From an uncultured Acidobacteriota bacterium (GTDB taxonomy: Bacteria; Acidobacteriota; Terriglobia; Terriglobales; Acidobacteriaceae), in contig CAIZGA010000419.1 of assembly GCA_903932385.1 (NCBI GenBank), positions 1 through 10,432 on the forward strand: a stretch of DNA of 10,432 nucleotides, in the 5' to 3' direction. The notes below the pieces were generated by a model. That model saw only the letters and a list, made by a program, of their open reading frames with translations. It had not been told where the DNA came from and made no database searches. Shown here piece by piece: positions 1-7,443 of this stretch; the stretch's first letter is position 1; every line of letters begins with the position of its first letter. A program made the translations under genes and the position numbers.

Positions 1-16
1 GACGTAGGCGATACAT
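1..16 (-). CDS. possible start of a leftward gene running off the left edge
   Basis: On the minus strand an ATG at 16-14 is followed by four open codons (M-Y-R-L-R) before the window ends. A perfect AGGAGG lies just upstream at 24-19, but only 2 bases separate it from the ATG, which is short for a normal ribosome binding site. The alternative is that plus-strand codons 1-33, ending in TAA, are the tail of an upstream rightward gene. That reading uses an AGA codon, which is not typical of this window. No function can be given from five residues. Confidence 0.25.
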
Positions 17-126
17 ATCCTCCTAGACCATAAAAGATTGGCTCCTGCGTTGTCGCGGGACTAGCCGCGCCGCTTGAGGCAGACACGCAAAGCTCGGTAC
101 AGACGATTGAGTCGCTGGAGTTGCAG

Positions 127-348
127 TTGACTACACTCGAAGAGAAATTCTTCGCCGCGCTGCTGACCTCCGCATCTGAAGACGAGTTGCTTGCGCTGCG
201 CGAACAGGCTGCACGCGAATTGGCTCCGTATCGCAGCCGTATCAGTGCCGTGCAATCGCGGCAGATTGAACAGCAATTCCTGCGCAAGCGTTTGCTGGAA
301 GCGCGTTCGCTGCCGCGTCTGAGTCTGTTCTACATGGGGTTGGCATGA
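127..348 (+). CDS. small hypothetical protein, helical, upstream of rlmD
   Basis: I do not recognise this short protein of about 73 residues. It is rich in Leu, Glu, Gln and Arg in a pattern typical of alpha-helix or coiled coil, with no signal peptide, membrane segment or catalytic motif, so a cytoplasmic helical protein is likely. The TTG at 127 has a GGAG at 117-120 with a 6-base spacer. A TTG at 121 is the other near start. The frame stays open upstream to the TAA at 31-33 and looks coding from about position 60 (Glu, Asp, Gln, Ser, Thr codons), yet holds no ATG, GTG or TTG there. The true start may therefore be non-standard, or the 5' end may be damaged. The stop overlaps the rlmD start (ATGA at 345-348), so the two are probably translationally coupled. 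Reality as a gene is fairly likely; the start is uncertain. Confidence 0.6.
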   Translation: MTTLEEKFFAALLTSASEDELLALREQAARELAPYRSRISAVQSRQIEQQFLRKRLLEARSLPRLSLFYMGLA

Positions 349-1658
349 GGCAACCCAAGCTAACACTAACGATTGAGAAAGCAATTTACGGCGGAGCCGG
401 CCTGGCACGCGTACCTGCCGATGGCGCTGCACGCGGTGGTAAAACCGTCTTCATCCCGATGACGCTGCCCGGCGAAATTGTTGAAGTTGAAATTCAAACA
501 GAGAAAAAACAGTTTGCCAATGCAACTCTGCTGCGCGTGATTCAACCATCACCCGCGCGGATTGAGCCGCGTTGCCAGCACTACGGTGTTTGTGGTGGTT
601 GCGATTATCAACACGCGACTGTGGAGTCGCAAATAGAAATCAAGCGCAGCATTTTGCAGGAATCACTGGACCGTGCCGGCATCAGAAAACTGCAACCAGA
701 GCTGCCGGCGATTCAACTGCACACGGCCGCGCCCTGGGAATATCGCAATCGCATCCGCCTGCATGTCACGCTGCTGGAAGGCCGCATACGCCTCGGCTAT
801 ACGCGCGCACATACTAACCAGATAGTCCCGATTCGCGAGTGCCCGATTTCCTCGCCGTTGCTGATGCGCGCGGCATTCGCTTTGGAGTCTGCCGCGTATG
901 AAGATCTCGCAGCGCTGGATTTACTTTCTTCCACGGCAGAAGTTGAACTGCTTTGCACGGCTGACGAAAGTGCACTGCAGATTACACTGTCTGCGCGCGA
1001 TGAGAATTCCACAAATCCGAAATTGGATGCGCTACAGAATTCGCTACGCGAAACTTTGCCGCAGCTGCGTTCACTTGCCTGGCGTGGAAACTCTGATGCA
1101 GATGGGATTGATTATCTTCTCGGCACAGCAGATTATCGAATTCCTCACGGCGCTTTTTTTCAGGCGAACCGTCATCTACTGCCGGAGTTGCTCGCCTGTG
1201 TGACGACATCCCGCAGCGGTAGCAGCGCATGGGACCTGTACTCCGGCGTAGGCTTGTTTGCGCGTGCGCTGGCGGGAAAATACTCCAGTGTGACGGCGGT
1301 TGAATCCTCCCTCGCGTCACTGCCAGCGCTGCGGCACAACTTGGCCGGCATATCTGCCGACTGCAGCATCCATCACGCAGAAACAAATTCATTTCTTAAA
1401 CAGGCACAACTTCGTCGCCTGCCTGCGCCGGAGTATGTTGTGCTGGATCCCCCGCGCGCTGGTCTTGGCCCGGATGTATGCCGCGCGCTGGCTGCGATTG
1501 CTCCTCCGGAAATTGCTTATGTCTCCTGCGATCCGCCGACCCTGGCCCGCGACATGGCAACGCTAATCGCTGATGGATATCGCTGCACGCAGTTGCATCT
1601 CTTCGATATGTTTCCGCAAACCAGCCACATTGAAGCGGTCGCTCTGCTGAAAAAATAA
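345..1658 (+). CDS. rlmD: 23S rRNA (uracil-C5)-methyltransferase, RlmD/RumA family
   Basis: This 437-residue enzyme is expected to transfer a methyl group from SAM to C5 of a uridine in 23S rRNA (U1939 in E. coli for RlmD), in the cytoplasm. The N-terminal 65 residues resemble a TRAM RNA-binding domain. Iron-sulfur ligands are present as C77, C83 and C86 in the C-x5-C-G-G-C-x-Y-Q-H pattern, with a likely fourth at C166 (RECP). The SAM fold follows: FFQAN at 271-275, DLYSGVGLF at 297-305, LDPPRAG at 367-373, nucleophile C395 in YVSCDPP, and E430 near the end as the conserved base. Length is normal for the family. The ATG overlaps the upstream stop, with GGGG at 336-339 as a weak Shine-Dalgarno. 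The family is certain; which uridine it modifies (RlmD, RlmC or a dual RlmCD type) cannot be settled from sequence alone. Confidence 0.93.
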   Translation: MRQPKLTLTIEKAIYGGAGLARVPADGAARGGKTVFIPMTLPGEIVEVEIQTEKKQFANATLLRVIQPSPARIEPRCQHYGVCGGCDYQHATVESQIEIKRSILQESLDRAGIRKLQPELPAIQLHTAAPWEYRNRIRLHVTLLEGRIRLGYTRAHTNQIVPIRECPISSPLLMRAAFALESAAYEDLAALDLLSSTAEVELLCTADESALQITLSARDENSTNPKLDALQNSLRETLPQLRSLAWRGNSDADGIDYLLGTADYRIPHGAFFQANRHLLPELLACVTTSRSGSSAWDLYSGVGLFARALAGKYSSVTAVESSLASLPALRHNLAGISADCSIHHAETNSFLKQAQLRRLPAPEYVVLDPPRAGLGPDVCRALAAIAPPEIAYVSCDPPTLARDMATLIADGYRCTQLHLFDMFPQTSHIEAVALLKK

Positions 1659-1665
1659 TTCCCTG

Positions 1666-1694
1666 TTGCCGTGCCGTCGGCGTATCGCTATCAT
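1666..1694 (+). promoter_or_regulatory. candidate sigma-70-type promoter for comEC
   Basis: TTGCCG at 1666-1671 and TATCAT at 1689-1694 are separated by 17 bases, matching 4/6 and 5/6 of the housekeeping consensus. They lie in the rlmD-comEC gap. Transcription from about 1701 would leave an approximately 20-base leader before the ATG at 1722 and would exclude the upstream GTG at 1671 as a start on that transcript. Seen by eye only. Confidence 0.4.
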
Positions 1695-1721
1695 TCACGC
1701 AAGCATTTACAACCGTACGTT

Positions 1722-4439
1722 ATGGACGCTGACTCGAAGAGCGGCACTGCGTCACACCCTGCACCGCTGCGGCCCAGGCAACTGCAAGCGGGCGTTTCTG
1801 TGCGTTCAACACCCATGCTGCTAGTGGCTGCATGTTTTGCCATTGGTATCGGCATGATGCATTGGCGTTGGCTGACGCCCACATCGCTGCTGGAGCTTCT
1901 ACTTGGATCCGCCGCACTCGCATTCATTGCGATGTATCGTGCTCCGCGAGTCATGGTGCTGCCGCTGTGCGTGATGTGGTGCGGGCTTGGCTGGCTTGCT
2001 GCCGAACTTGAACCGCCCAATAATTCTCAGGCAGCGCTGCTACTCGATGCTGATGGTCTTAGTCGAAGATTTACTGGCAGCATTGAACGCATTACACCAG
2101 CCGTTAGCGACAGCGAGAGTCACGCATTCTTGCTGGATGTGCAACTTCAATACATCGAAGACCTCAGCGGTGACGTCGCGAAGATGGCGCCCATCTCTGG
2201 CGGCGTTCGCATGATTGTGCATGACGACAGCGACCATGCGATGCAATGGCAATGCGGCGAAGAAATATCTACGACTGCGATACTTCATGCTCCCGACAAA
2301 TTCATGAACGCTGGCGCATGGGACTTTGCTGCTTATCTCGCACAGAATGGCATCGGCGCTCATGCCACCGTCACCGCTGCTGCAATCACACACGGTACAC
2401 CCAGCCACGGAGCGCACATTGCCTGCCGTATTCATACTGCACAAGTTTGGGCCGCATCGCAGCTTGAGCGTTACGTTGATTCACAAGCCAATCGCAGTCT
2501 GCCACGAACCTTGCAACTACACGCAGAGGATGCCGGCGCTTTTGCTGCCATGCTCTTCGGCGACCGCACTCGGCTTGACCGCATGTTGAAATCAAATTTC
2601 GTCAGCACGGGGTCCTTCCACCTCTTTGTTGTTTCCGGCCTGCATATCGCACTGATTGCCGCGATCGTATATTTTCTATTGCGAAAAATGCGTATCTCGG
2701 AAAAATGGTCGTTGATTCTGATGATTGCCGTGGCTGCGTTCTATGCGCTGCTCACCGGCTTTGGAGAGCCAGTGCAGCGCGCGCTGGTGATGACCACCAT
2801 CTTTGCCATGGCTCGCTTGCTGTGGAGAACTACGCCTCCGCTGAATGCGCTCGGCATTACAGCACTCATCCTACTTGTGGTATCACCGCATCAACTTTTT
2901 GATGCGAGCTTCCAGATGACCGCTTTGGCGGTGCTCGCCATTTCCGGAATTGCGATGCCGCTTGGCGAATCGACATTTCTTCCTTATGCGCGGGCAATAC
3001 GACATCTGCAACTGCAAGAGATTGATGCAACGCTCGAGCCGCGGCTGGCGCAGTTCCGGCTCACTTTACGGATTCTCCAAACGCATTTTGCAACTGTATT
3101 CGGCCAACGCTGGCGCAATGTGCCGGCTACCCTGTTGCGCGTCGTGCTCTGGACCGCAGAGCTTGCATTGGTCTCCATCATCGTTGAAGTTGTGATGACG
3201 CTGCCCATGGCGGTCTGGTTTCATCGCGTTCCATTGTTGGCGTTGCCGGCCAATCTGGTTGCGCTTCCGCTGCTACTGGTACTCGCGCCGCTGGGAATGC
3301 TTTCGTTTCTCGCTGCAAGCATCTCACCATGGCTTGCGCTTCTGCCCATGTCACTTGCCGCCGCCATCTTGCATATCGCAGAGTGGTTTGCCGCCATACT
3401 CGCACACTTCCACGCGGCAAGCTTTTATTTTTCTGCGATACGAACTCCTGCACCAGACGCGTATGCAGCGATTGCCGCTGTTTCGTTTCTTGCGATAGCA
3501 ATTCTGCTTGCTGGAAGAAAAGCAGTTCGGTCGCTTTCTGCATCCATCCTTTGCCTTGCCTGCTTTGTTGTATGCAGCCTGTGGACTGGACCGATGCAAT
3601 ACACGCCGGGCAAGCTCGAAGTCAGCGTAATTGATGTTGGCCAGGGAGACTCAATTCTCGCCATCTCGCCGGATGGCCGTTCACTGCTGGTTGATGCAGG
3701 TGGCCCCATCGGCCTACCGTTTCACCACGCCAGCAATGATGAAAGCTCCGCCTTCGATATTGGCGAAGAAGTTGTCTCGCCTTACCTCTGGTCTCGCAAT
3801 ATTCATCGGCTGGATGTTGTCGCCATTACGCATCCGCACAGCGACCACATGGGCGGCATGCCGGCCGTGCTGCGGAATTTTCGACCGCGTGAGTTGTGGC
3901 TCGGCAGTTCGCTGGATGCCAGCGAAGAACGCACCCTGCTTGCCACCGCTGCCGATCTGCACATCCCAGTTCGACACTATTACATCGGAGACCGTCTGCA
4001 GTTGGGCGCGCTTCCTATACGCGTGTTGTGGCCGCCGCGCGAGACACAGATTGGCCCGCGTCTCGCCAATAATGATTCGCTTGTGCTTGAGTTGGACAAC
4101 GGTGCCAGCCGTGCGCTGCTGGAAGGTGATGCGGAAGCGCCCAGTGAAGCTGGCATGCTGGCCAGTGGTTTGCTGGAGCCGGTCACGCTGCTGAAAGTCG
4201 CGCATCATGGCAGCAAAACTTCAACAACACCGGAATTTCTACATGTGATTGCACCCAGCGTTGCGATTATTTCTGTTGGTCGCGAAAATCCATTCGGTCA
4301 TCCCAAGCAGGAAGTGTTGGATACTCTGACGACGAACAACGTGCGGTATTTCCGCACGGATCGCGTGGGACAGGTGACAGTGCTGATGGATTCTGCTGGA
4401 CACGCCACCGCGAATGCCTACGTGGCGCAATCGCGATAA
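1722..4439 (+). CDS. comEC: ComEC/Rec2-family DNA internalization channel with metallo-beta-lactamase domain
   Basis: ComEC is the inner-membrane channel that brings single-stranded DNA into the cytoplasm during natural transformation. From the ATG at 1722 the protein has 905 residues. The order is typical of full-length members: N-terminal membrane helices, a DUF4131/OB-like soluble region (about residues 105-240), the polytopic Competence domain with the signature VVSGLH at about 303-308, and a C-terminal metallo-beta-lactamase domain. That last domain keeps its metal ligands: HPHSDH at 704-709, D803 in EGDAE, and AHHGSK starting at H828. The putative strand-degrading nuclease site is therefore intact. 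Residues about 422-470 form a charged helical insert between membrane segments. A GTG at 1671 would add 17 residues, but the ATG suits the promoter candidate better. Neither start has a clear Shine-Dalgarno. No other competence gene is nearby. Confidence 0.92.
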   Translation: MDADSKSGTASHPAPLRPRQLQAGVSVRSTPMLLVAACFAIGIGMMHWRWLTPTSLLELLLGSAALAFIAMYRAPRVMVLPLCVMWCGLGWLAAELEPPNNSQAALLLDADGLSRRFTGSIERITPAVSDSESHAFLLDVQLQYIEDLSGDVAKMAPISGGVRMIVHDDSDHAMQWQCGEEISTTAILHAPDKFMNAGAWDFAAYLAQNGIGAHATVTAAAITHGTPSHGAHIACRIHTAQVWAASQLERYVDSQANRSLPRTLQLHAEDAGAFAAMLFGDRTRLDRMLKSNFVSTGSFHLFVVSGLHIALIAAIVYFLLRKMRISEKWSLILMIAVAAFYALLTGFGEPVQRALVMTTIFAMARLLWRTTPPLNALGITALILLVVSPHQLFDASFQMTALAVLAISGIAMPLGESTFLPYARAIRHLQLQEIDATLEPRLAQFRLTLRILQTHFATVFGQRWRNVPATLLRVVLWTAELALVSIIVEVVMTLPMAVWFHRVPLLALPANLVALPLLLVLAPLGMLSFLAASISPWLALLPMSLAAAILHIAEWFAAILAHFHAASFYFSAIRTPAPDAYAAIAAVSFLAIAILLAGRKAVRSLSASILCLACFVVCSLWTGPMQYTPGKLEVSVIDVGQGDSILAISPDGRSLLVDAGGPIGLPFHHASNDESSAFDIGEEVVSPYLWSRNIHRLDVVAITHPHSDHMGGMPAVLRNFRPRELWLGSSLDASEERTLLATAADLHIPVRHYYIGDRLQLGALPIRVLWPPRETQIGPRLANNDSLVLELDNGASRALLEGDAEAPSEAGMLASGLLEPVTLLKVAHHGSKTSTTPEFLHVIAPSVAIISVGRENPFGHPKQEVLDTLTTNNVRYFRTDRVGQVTVLMDSAGHATANAYVAQSR

Positions 4440-4466
4440 AAGAGTTAGGATGCCACCAAGCTCTTT
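4439..4466 (+). repeat. weak stem-loop over the comEC stop codon
   Basis: AAAGAGTT at 4439-4446 can pair with AGCTCTTT at 4459-4466 (one G-U pair) around a 12-base loop. It starts at the last base of the comEC stop and ends 8 bases before the Shine-Dalgarno of the next gene. CCCC rather than a T-run follows, so it is not a convincing intrinsic terminator. A role in separating or coupling the two genes is only inference. Confidence 0.3.
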
Positions 4467-4483
4467 CCCCACGGGAGGTCGGC

Positions 4484-4807
4484 TTGCCGGAAAACCCATC
4501 GCGACAAGAACCAATGGCTGCGGGTCCATCCACTTCGCGCGAAATTTCCAAAAGTAAACCAACAAGCAATAGTTCTGAAGAGGCGATTGAAGAGCAGCGC
4601 CTGCTGCGACGACTAAACATGATGATGAACATGGTAATGTCGGTGATTGCGCAGGATGCAACGCTGTCGCTCGATCAGGCATCGCAGATGGTGGCCGACG
4701 CGCGAACCGCAGCACTTGCCATGTTTCCGGGCAAGGAGCTTGCGTGGAGTTTGATCTATCAACCGCGACTGCAGCGATTAATGCGCGAACGTTACCGCAT
4801 CATGTGA
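4484..4807 (+). CDS. conserved-looking hypothetical protein, 107 residues
   Basis: I do not recognise a family. The TTG start at 4484 is well supported by GGGAGG at 4473-4478 with a 5-base spacer; an in-frame ATG at 4514 would remove 10 residues. The first 35 residues are polar and low in complexity (Pro, Ser, Glu, Lys) and probably disordered. Residues 36-107 look helical: an acidic and basic stretch (EEAIEEQRLLRRL), a Met-rich segment (NMMMNMVMSVIAQ), then DQASQMVADARTAAL and a basic C-terminus. The Met-rich segment is amphipathic rather than a clear membrane helix, and no signal peptide is seen. The gene lies 44 bases behind comEC and could be cotranscribed, although the competence link is only positional. 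Base composition matches its neighbours. It is likely a real gene because of its strong ribosome binding site and ordered C-terminal half. Confidence 0.75.
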   Translation: MPENPSRQEPMAAGPSTSREISKSKPTSNSSEEAIEEQRLLRRLNMMMNMVMSVIAQDATLSLDQASQMVADARTAALAMFPGKELAWSLIYQPRLQRLMRERYRIM

Positions 4808-4810
4808 AGG

Positions 4811-5638
4811 CTATTTTTGTTCGATGCTAATCAGGCTGAAGGTGATGGGCCCCCACAAAAGGCTGGCGCGCATCTGCACGGGGATGTGCCGCGCATCATC
4901 GGTAAACCAAATCTGAAGCTTTTCGCGGTTCTTCACCACACCGGTCTGCGCCACAGGTTGCACGCGCACCGTATGGTAAGTCGTGTTCGGCGAAACGGTG
5001 GACTTCAAATCCTCACGCGTTTCCGTTCGCAGCGTAACAGCAAAAGTATGCAGCGAATCTGTCAGCGGAAACTGAAAGCTTTGATCTGGCTGCAGCGGTT
5101 GCGACGCAATGTAAAACAAGGACGAAAGCGAATCCATTACGCATGCGGGGATAGAGGCCTGCTGCCGCTTGCTGTTTCCCTTTACCAAATTTTTTTCAGT
5201 CATGGTCTGCACACCATGTGCACCGTCAAATGAAAACTGTGTATCCACTTTGCGGCGACCTTCCTGAATCAATTTGCCTGCATGGGAGGAACATCCGGTA
5301 CGCGCATCGAAAACTGCATCGAAATGGTCGGTGACGGGGAATAACATATTCAGCGCGCCGTAGGTTGTTGCCTCTGCTGTCACATGAACTTCGTTGCCCA
5401 TTGTATCGACATGAAACACCGCTTTGCCTGCAGTAAAGACGCGCCACTCCACGTTGTAGGTGAGCGTGAGGTGGGTGGGAAATGTATAGGTATCCGGCGG
5501 CGGCGTAAGCGGCGGCAAAGTTGTGGAGGAGATGAACGACGTCTGTGCTGATGCTGCTGTGCATGCACAGGCAAGCAACAGAAGCCATGCGATTTTTCCG
5601 CGAAGATTACGACAAGCTGGGATAGAAAATTTATTCAA
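4811..5638 (-). CDS. secreted DUF3108 domain protein
   Basis: The protein (about 275 residues from TTG at 5638) has a signal sequence with hydrophobic core AWLLLLACAC at about 17-26. AASA followed by Gln near residue 31 suits signal peptidase I, while LLAC at 21-24 could also act as a lipobox, so an exported or lipid-anchored protein is expected. The mature part is rich in beta strands (HLTLTYNVEWRVFTAGKA, TVRVQPVAQTG, LQIWFTDDARHIPVQM), the pattern of DUF3108, a periplasmic or outer-envelope domain of unknown function. The TTG at 5638 has GAGGG upstream with a 7-base spacer. An alternative TTG at 5707 overlaps the methyltransferase stop by 11 bases but lacks a Shine-Dalgarno and would place 23 polar residues before the signal. 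It is the last gene of the leftward LPS block and ends 3 bases from a convergent stop. The family call is good; no reaction can be assigned. Confidence 0.82.
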   Translation of the reverse strand: MNKFSIPACRNLRGKIAWLLLLACACTAASAQTSFISSTTLPPLTPPPDTYTFPTHLTLTYNVEWRVFTAGKAVFHVDTMGNEVHVTAEATTYGALNMLFPVTDHFDAVFDARTGCSSHAGKLIQEGRRKVDTQFSFDGAHGVQTMTEKNLVKGNSKRQQASIPACVMDSLSSLFYIASQPLQPDQSFQFPLTDSLHTFAVTLRTETREDLKSTVSPNTTYHTVRVQPVAQTGVVKNREKLQIWFTDDARHIPVQMRASLLWGPITFSLISIEQK

Positions 5639-5696
5639 CCTTCGGCCCTCGCTGCCGCTTGATATCAAAATACTTTCTTGGGAAACTGTGCGGGTA

Positions 5697-6311
5697 TCAG
5701 TGTGCAAGATACAAAATCAACGCCAGCAGCGCATACATTCCCACTGCGCCCATAAGCGCATTGTACTCGCGGTGACGCCGGTAAAGCTGCAAAGAAAAGC
5801 TCGCGGGATTGTCTGCGGCATCCTCTGCAGCAGCGGCCAGGGCCATCGGCGTCTTGTATGCCAGCACACGAGGCAACAAGCGCGGCACATGCGAAGCATA
5901 GTCATCGAAGCCGGAAAACTTTCCGCGCAGATATTCTTCTTCGCCACGAATCACTGGCAGATAAATCAACAGGAATAGAAGCAGCATCGCCAGCACCAGC
6001 CAAATATTTTGCGATGCGGCACCAAATCCGGCGGCAATTAAAATTGAACCAAGATAAAGCGGATTGCGCGTGTGGGCGTAGGGGCCGGTCGTTGTTAGCT
6101 CAGCATTTTTCTTCACGTAGCCGGAAGCATAGGCTCGTAACAGAAGACCCGGCAGCACCAGCAATAAGCTCCACTCCAGCGAAGTGCGTGTCATGGTGAA
6201 CCGTGCCGTCCAAAGATATACCACTGCAAAAATGAACCCCGCAGGCACGCGAATGCGCCGGGCAATTTTTTTCCACGGCCAACTGGTACGCTCTTGCGTT
6301 GCTTCCGTCAT
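5697..6311 (-). CDS. integral-membrane methyltransferase, ICMT/PEMT-like
   Basis: This 204-residue membrane protein resembles isoprenylcysteine carboxyl methyltransferase and phospholipid methyltransferase families, which use SAM to methylate lipid-linked substrates at the membrane. Three hydrophobic segments (about 24-37, 47-60 and 84-120, the last probably a helical hairpin) surround the signature GPYAHTRNPLYLGS at 76-89. EEEYLRGKF at 124-132 and DDYASHVPRLLPR at 136-148 follow; these two blocks form the SAM pocket in the family. Beyond residue 150, where compact members usually end, there is an extension with an Ala/Asp-rich linker and an extra helix at about 186-203. The ATG has AAGGA at 6321-6317 with a 5-base spacer. 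It starts 22 bases after the heptosyltransferase stop, so cotranscription with the LPS genes is likely. The substrate is unknown; a lipid or LPS component is inferred from context only. Confidence 0.82.
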   Translation of the reverse strand: MTEATQERTSWPWKKIARRIRVPAGFIFAVVYLWTARFTMTRTSLEWSLLLVLPGLLLRAYASGYVKKNAELTTTGPYAHTRNPLYLGSILIAAGFGAASQNIWLVLAMLLLFLLIYLPVIRGEEEYLRGKFSGFDDYASHVPRLLPRVLAYKTPMALAAAAEDAADNPASFSLQLYRRHREYNALMGAVGMYALLALILYLAH

Positions 6312-6333
6312 TTTTATCCTTACACCGAAATAA

Positions 6334-7443
6334 TCAAAACTCGCTCACCAGCGTCATGCCGTGCATACCCGCCGTTTGTAGTCCGCTCTTTGATTGTTGC
6401 AGCAGGTTGCGTGCCGCGTCCAGCACGGCACGTGCAGATATCTCCATCAGTCCCGCTTCGGTCGCAGCATGACGCGTATGGTCGCGTCGGCTGATGGCAT
6501 GCCGCAGCACAATTGACTGCGTGCCATAAGGCCCGTTGCGTTCGGGATCGGTCGGCCCGTAGAGACCGATGACCGGAACGCGGAGTGCTGCAGCAAGATG
6601 CAGCGGCCCGGTGTCACCGCCGATAAAAATCCTCGCGCGACGCAGCATGGCCATCAAGTGTGGCAGCGATGCGCTCAATACGCGTGCGCGTTTGCCACTC
6701 GACTCCACTACTTTGCGCGCCATTTCTTCTTCACCCGGCCCGCAGTTCACATATACGGCAAGCCCTGCATCGGCCAGTCCTGCGGCCACTTCACCATATC
6801 GTTCGGCCGGCCAACGCTTCGCACCCCAACCAGCGCCTGCGGTGACCACGGCAAGGTCTAGATGACCTGAAGAATCCTGTGCCAACATCTGCGCACACCA
6901 CTGCTCGGCATCCATGTCCAGCGGCAAAAGTGTATTTGCTGCATTGAGCGAAGTATTGCAACCAACGCTGGCAACCTCCAGCGCTTGATCGACGACATGA
7001 CTCATGTGCGTCTGCACGCGTTCACTGTACAACCATCGAGCCGGCCGTTCGCGCGGATCATCACTCCCTACCAATCGCTGCGTCTGCGCAAACCGCCCTA
7101 TCACCGCGGAGCGGATGCTGCCCTGAAAATCCAGCGCCGCATCAAAGTTATGCTCGCGCAATTCGCGTCGCAGGTCCAGAACTGATTCCAGCGTGACGGG
7201 AGAAAACGGCTTCTGTGTCCAGGCGCGAGTATCTGCTAGATGAAATTTATCTACCAACGGCATTGCATCACTACGCGGCGCGGCGTCGGCGGTAGCAGCC
7301 AACAGCGGCAGCCAACGCGGATCCACCACCCAATGAATCTGCGCCTCGGGGTCTGCGTGGCGTAGTGCCGCAACGGCAGGCATGGCATGCAATACATCGC
7401 CCATGGCACCCAACCGCACAACCAGATATTTTTTCGCGCTCAT
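6334..7443 (-). CDS. waaC: glycosyltransferase family 9, WaaC-like lipopolysaccharide heptosyltransferase
   Basis: This 369-residue GT9 enzyme most likely adds L-glycero-D-manno-heptose from ADP-heptose to Kdo on the growing LPS inner core, at the cytoplasmic face of the inner membrane. It has two Rossmann halves. The first carries LGAMGDVLHAMPAV at 11-24, with D16 where the catalytic Asp of WaaC lies, plus HWVVDP and LDFQGSIRSA. The second carries GAKRWPAERY at 207-216 and GGDTGPLHLAAA at 275-286, which binds the nucleotide sugar, then GLYGPTDPERNGPYG at 293-307. These fit heptosyltransferase I better than II. It is somewhat longer than E. coli WaaC. The ATG at 7443 overlaps the lpxK stop as ATGA, so reading upstream to 7521 is rejected; translation is probably coupled, since the Shine-Dalgarno is weak. 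The donor could differ from ADP-heptose. Confidence 0.87.
   Translation of the reverse strand: MSAKKYLVVRLGAMGDVLHAMPAVAALRHADPEAQIHWVVDPRWLPLLAATADAAPRSDAMPLVDKFHLADTRAWTQKPFSPVTLESVLDLRRELREHNFDAALDFQGSIRSAVIGRFAQTQRLVGSDDPRERPARWLYSERVQTHMSHVVDQALEVASVGCNTSLNAANTLLPLDMDAEQWCAQMLAQDSSGHLDLAVVTAGAGWGAKRWPAERYGEVAAGLADAGLAVYVNCGPGEEEMARKVVESSGKRARVLSASLPHLMAMLRRARIFIGGDTGPLHLAAALRVPVIGLYGPTDPERNGPYGTQSIVLRHAISRRDHTRHAATEAGLMEISARAVLDAARNLLQQSKSGLQTAGMHGMTLVSEF

Noticed and set aside
61..432. Leftward 123-codon open frame opposite the first small gene and rlmD start
   Set aside because: It is antisense to two better supported genes, Arg/Gln/Leu-rich in the manner of a shadow frame, and has no ribosome binding site or recognisable domain.
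1671..1721. GTG start adding 17 residues to ComEC
   Set aside because: No Shine-Dalgarno, a polar His/Arg/Tyr-rich extension, and it lies inside the promoter candidate; kept only as an alternative.
3631..4194. Rightward 187-codon open frame inside comEC
   Set aside because: It overlaps the metallo-beta-lactamase domain in another frame and is Cys/Trp/Arg-rich without motifs.
4450..4483. ATG start at 4450 for the gene after comEC
   Set aside because: It is out of frame with the 4484 gene and hits a stop soon after; the strong GGGAGG serves the TTG at 4484.
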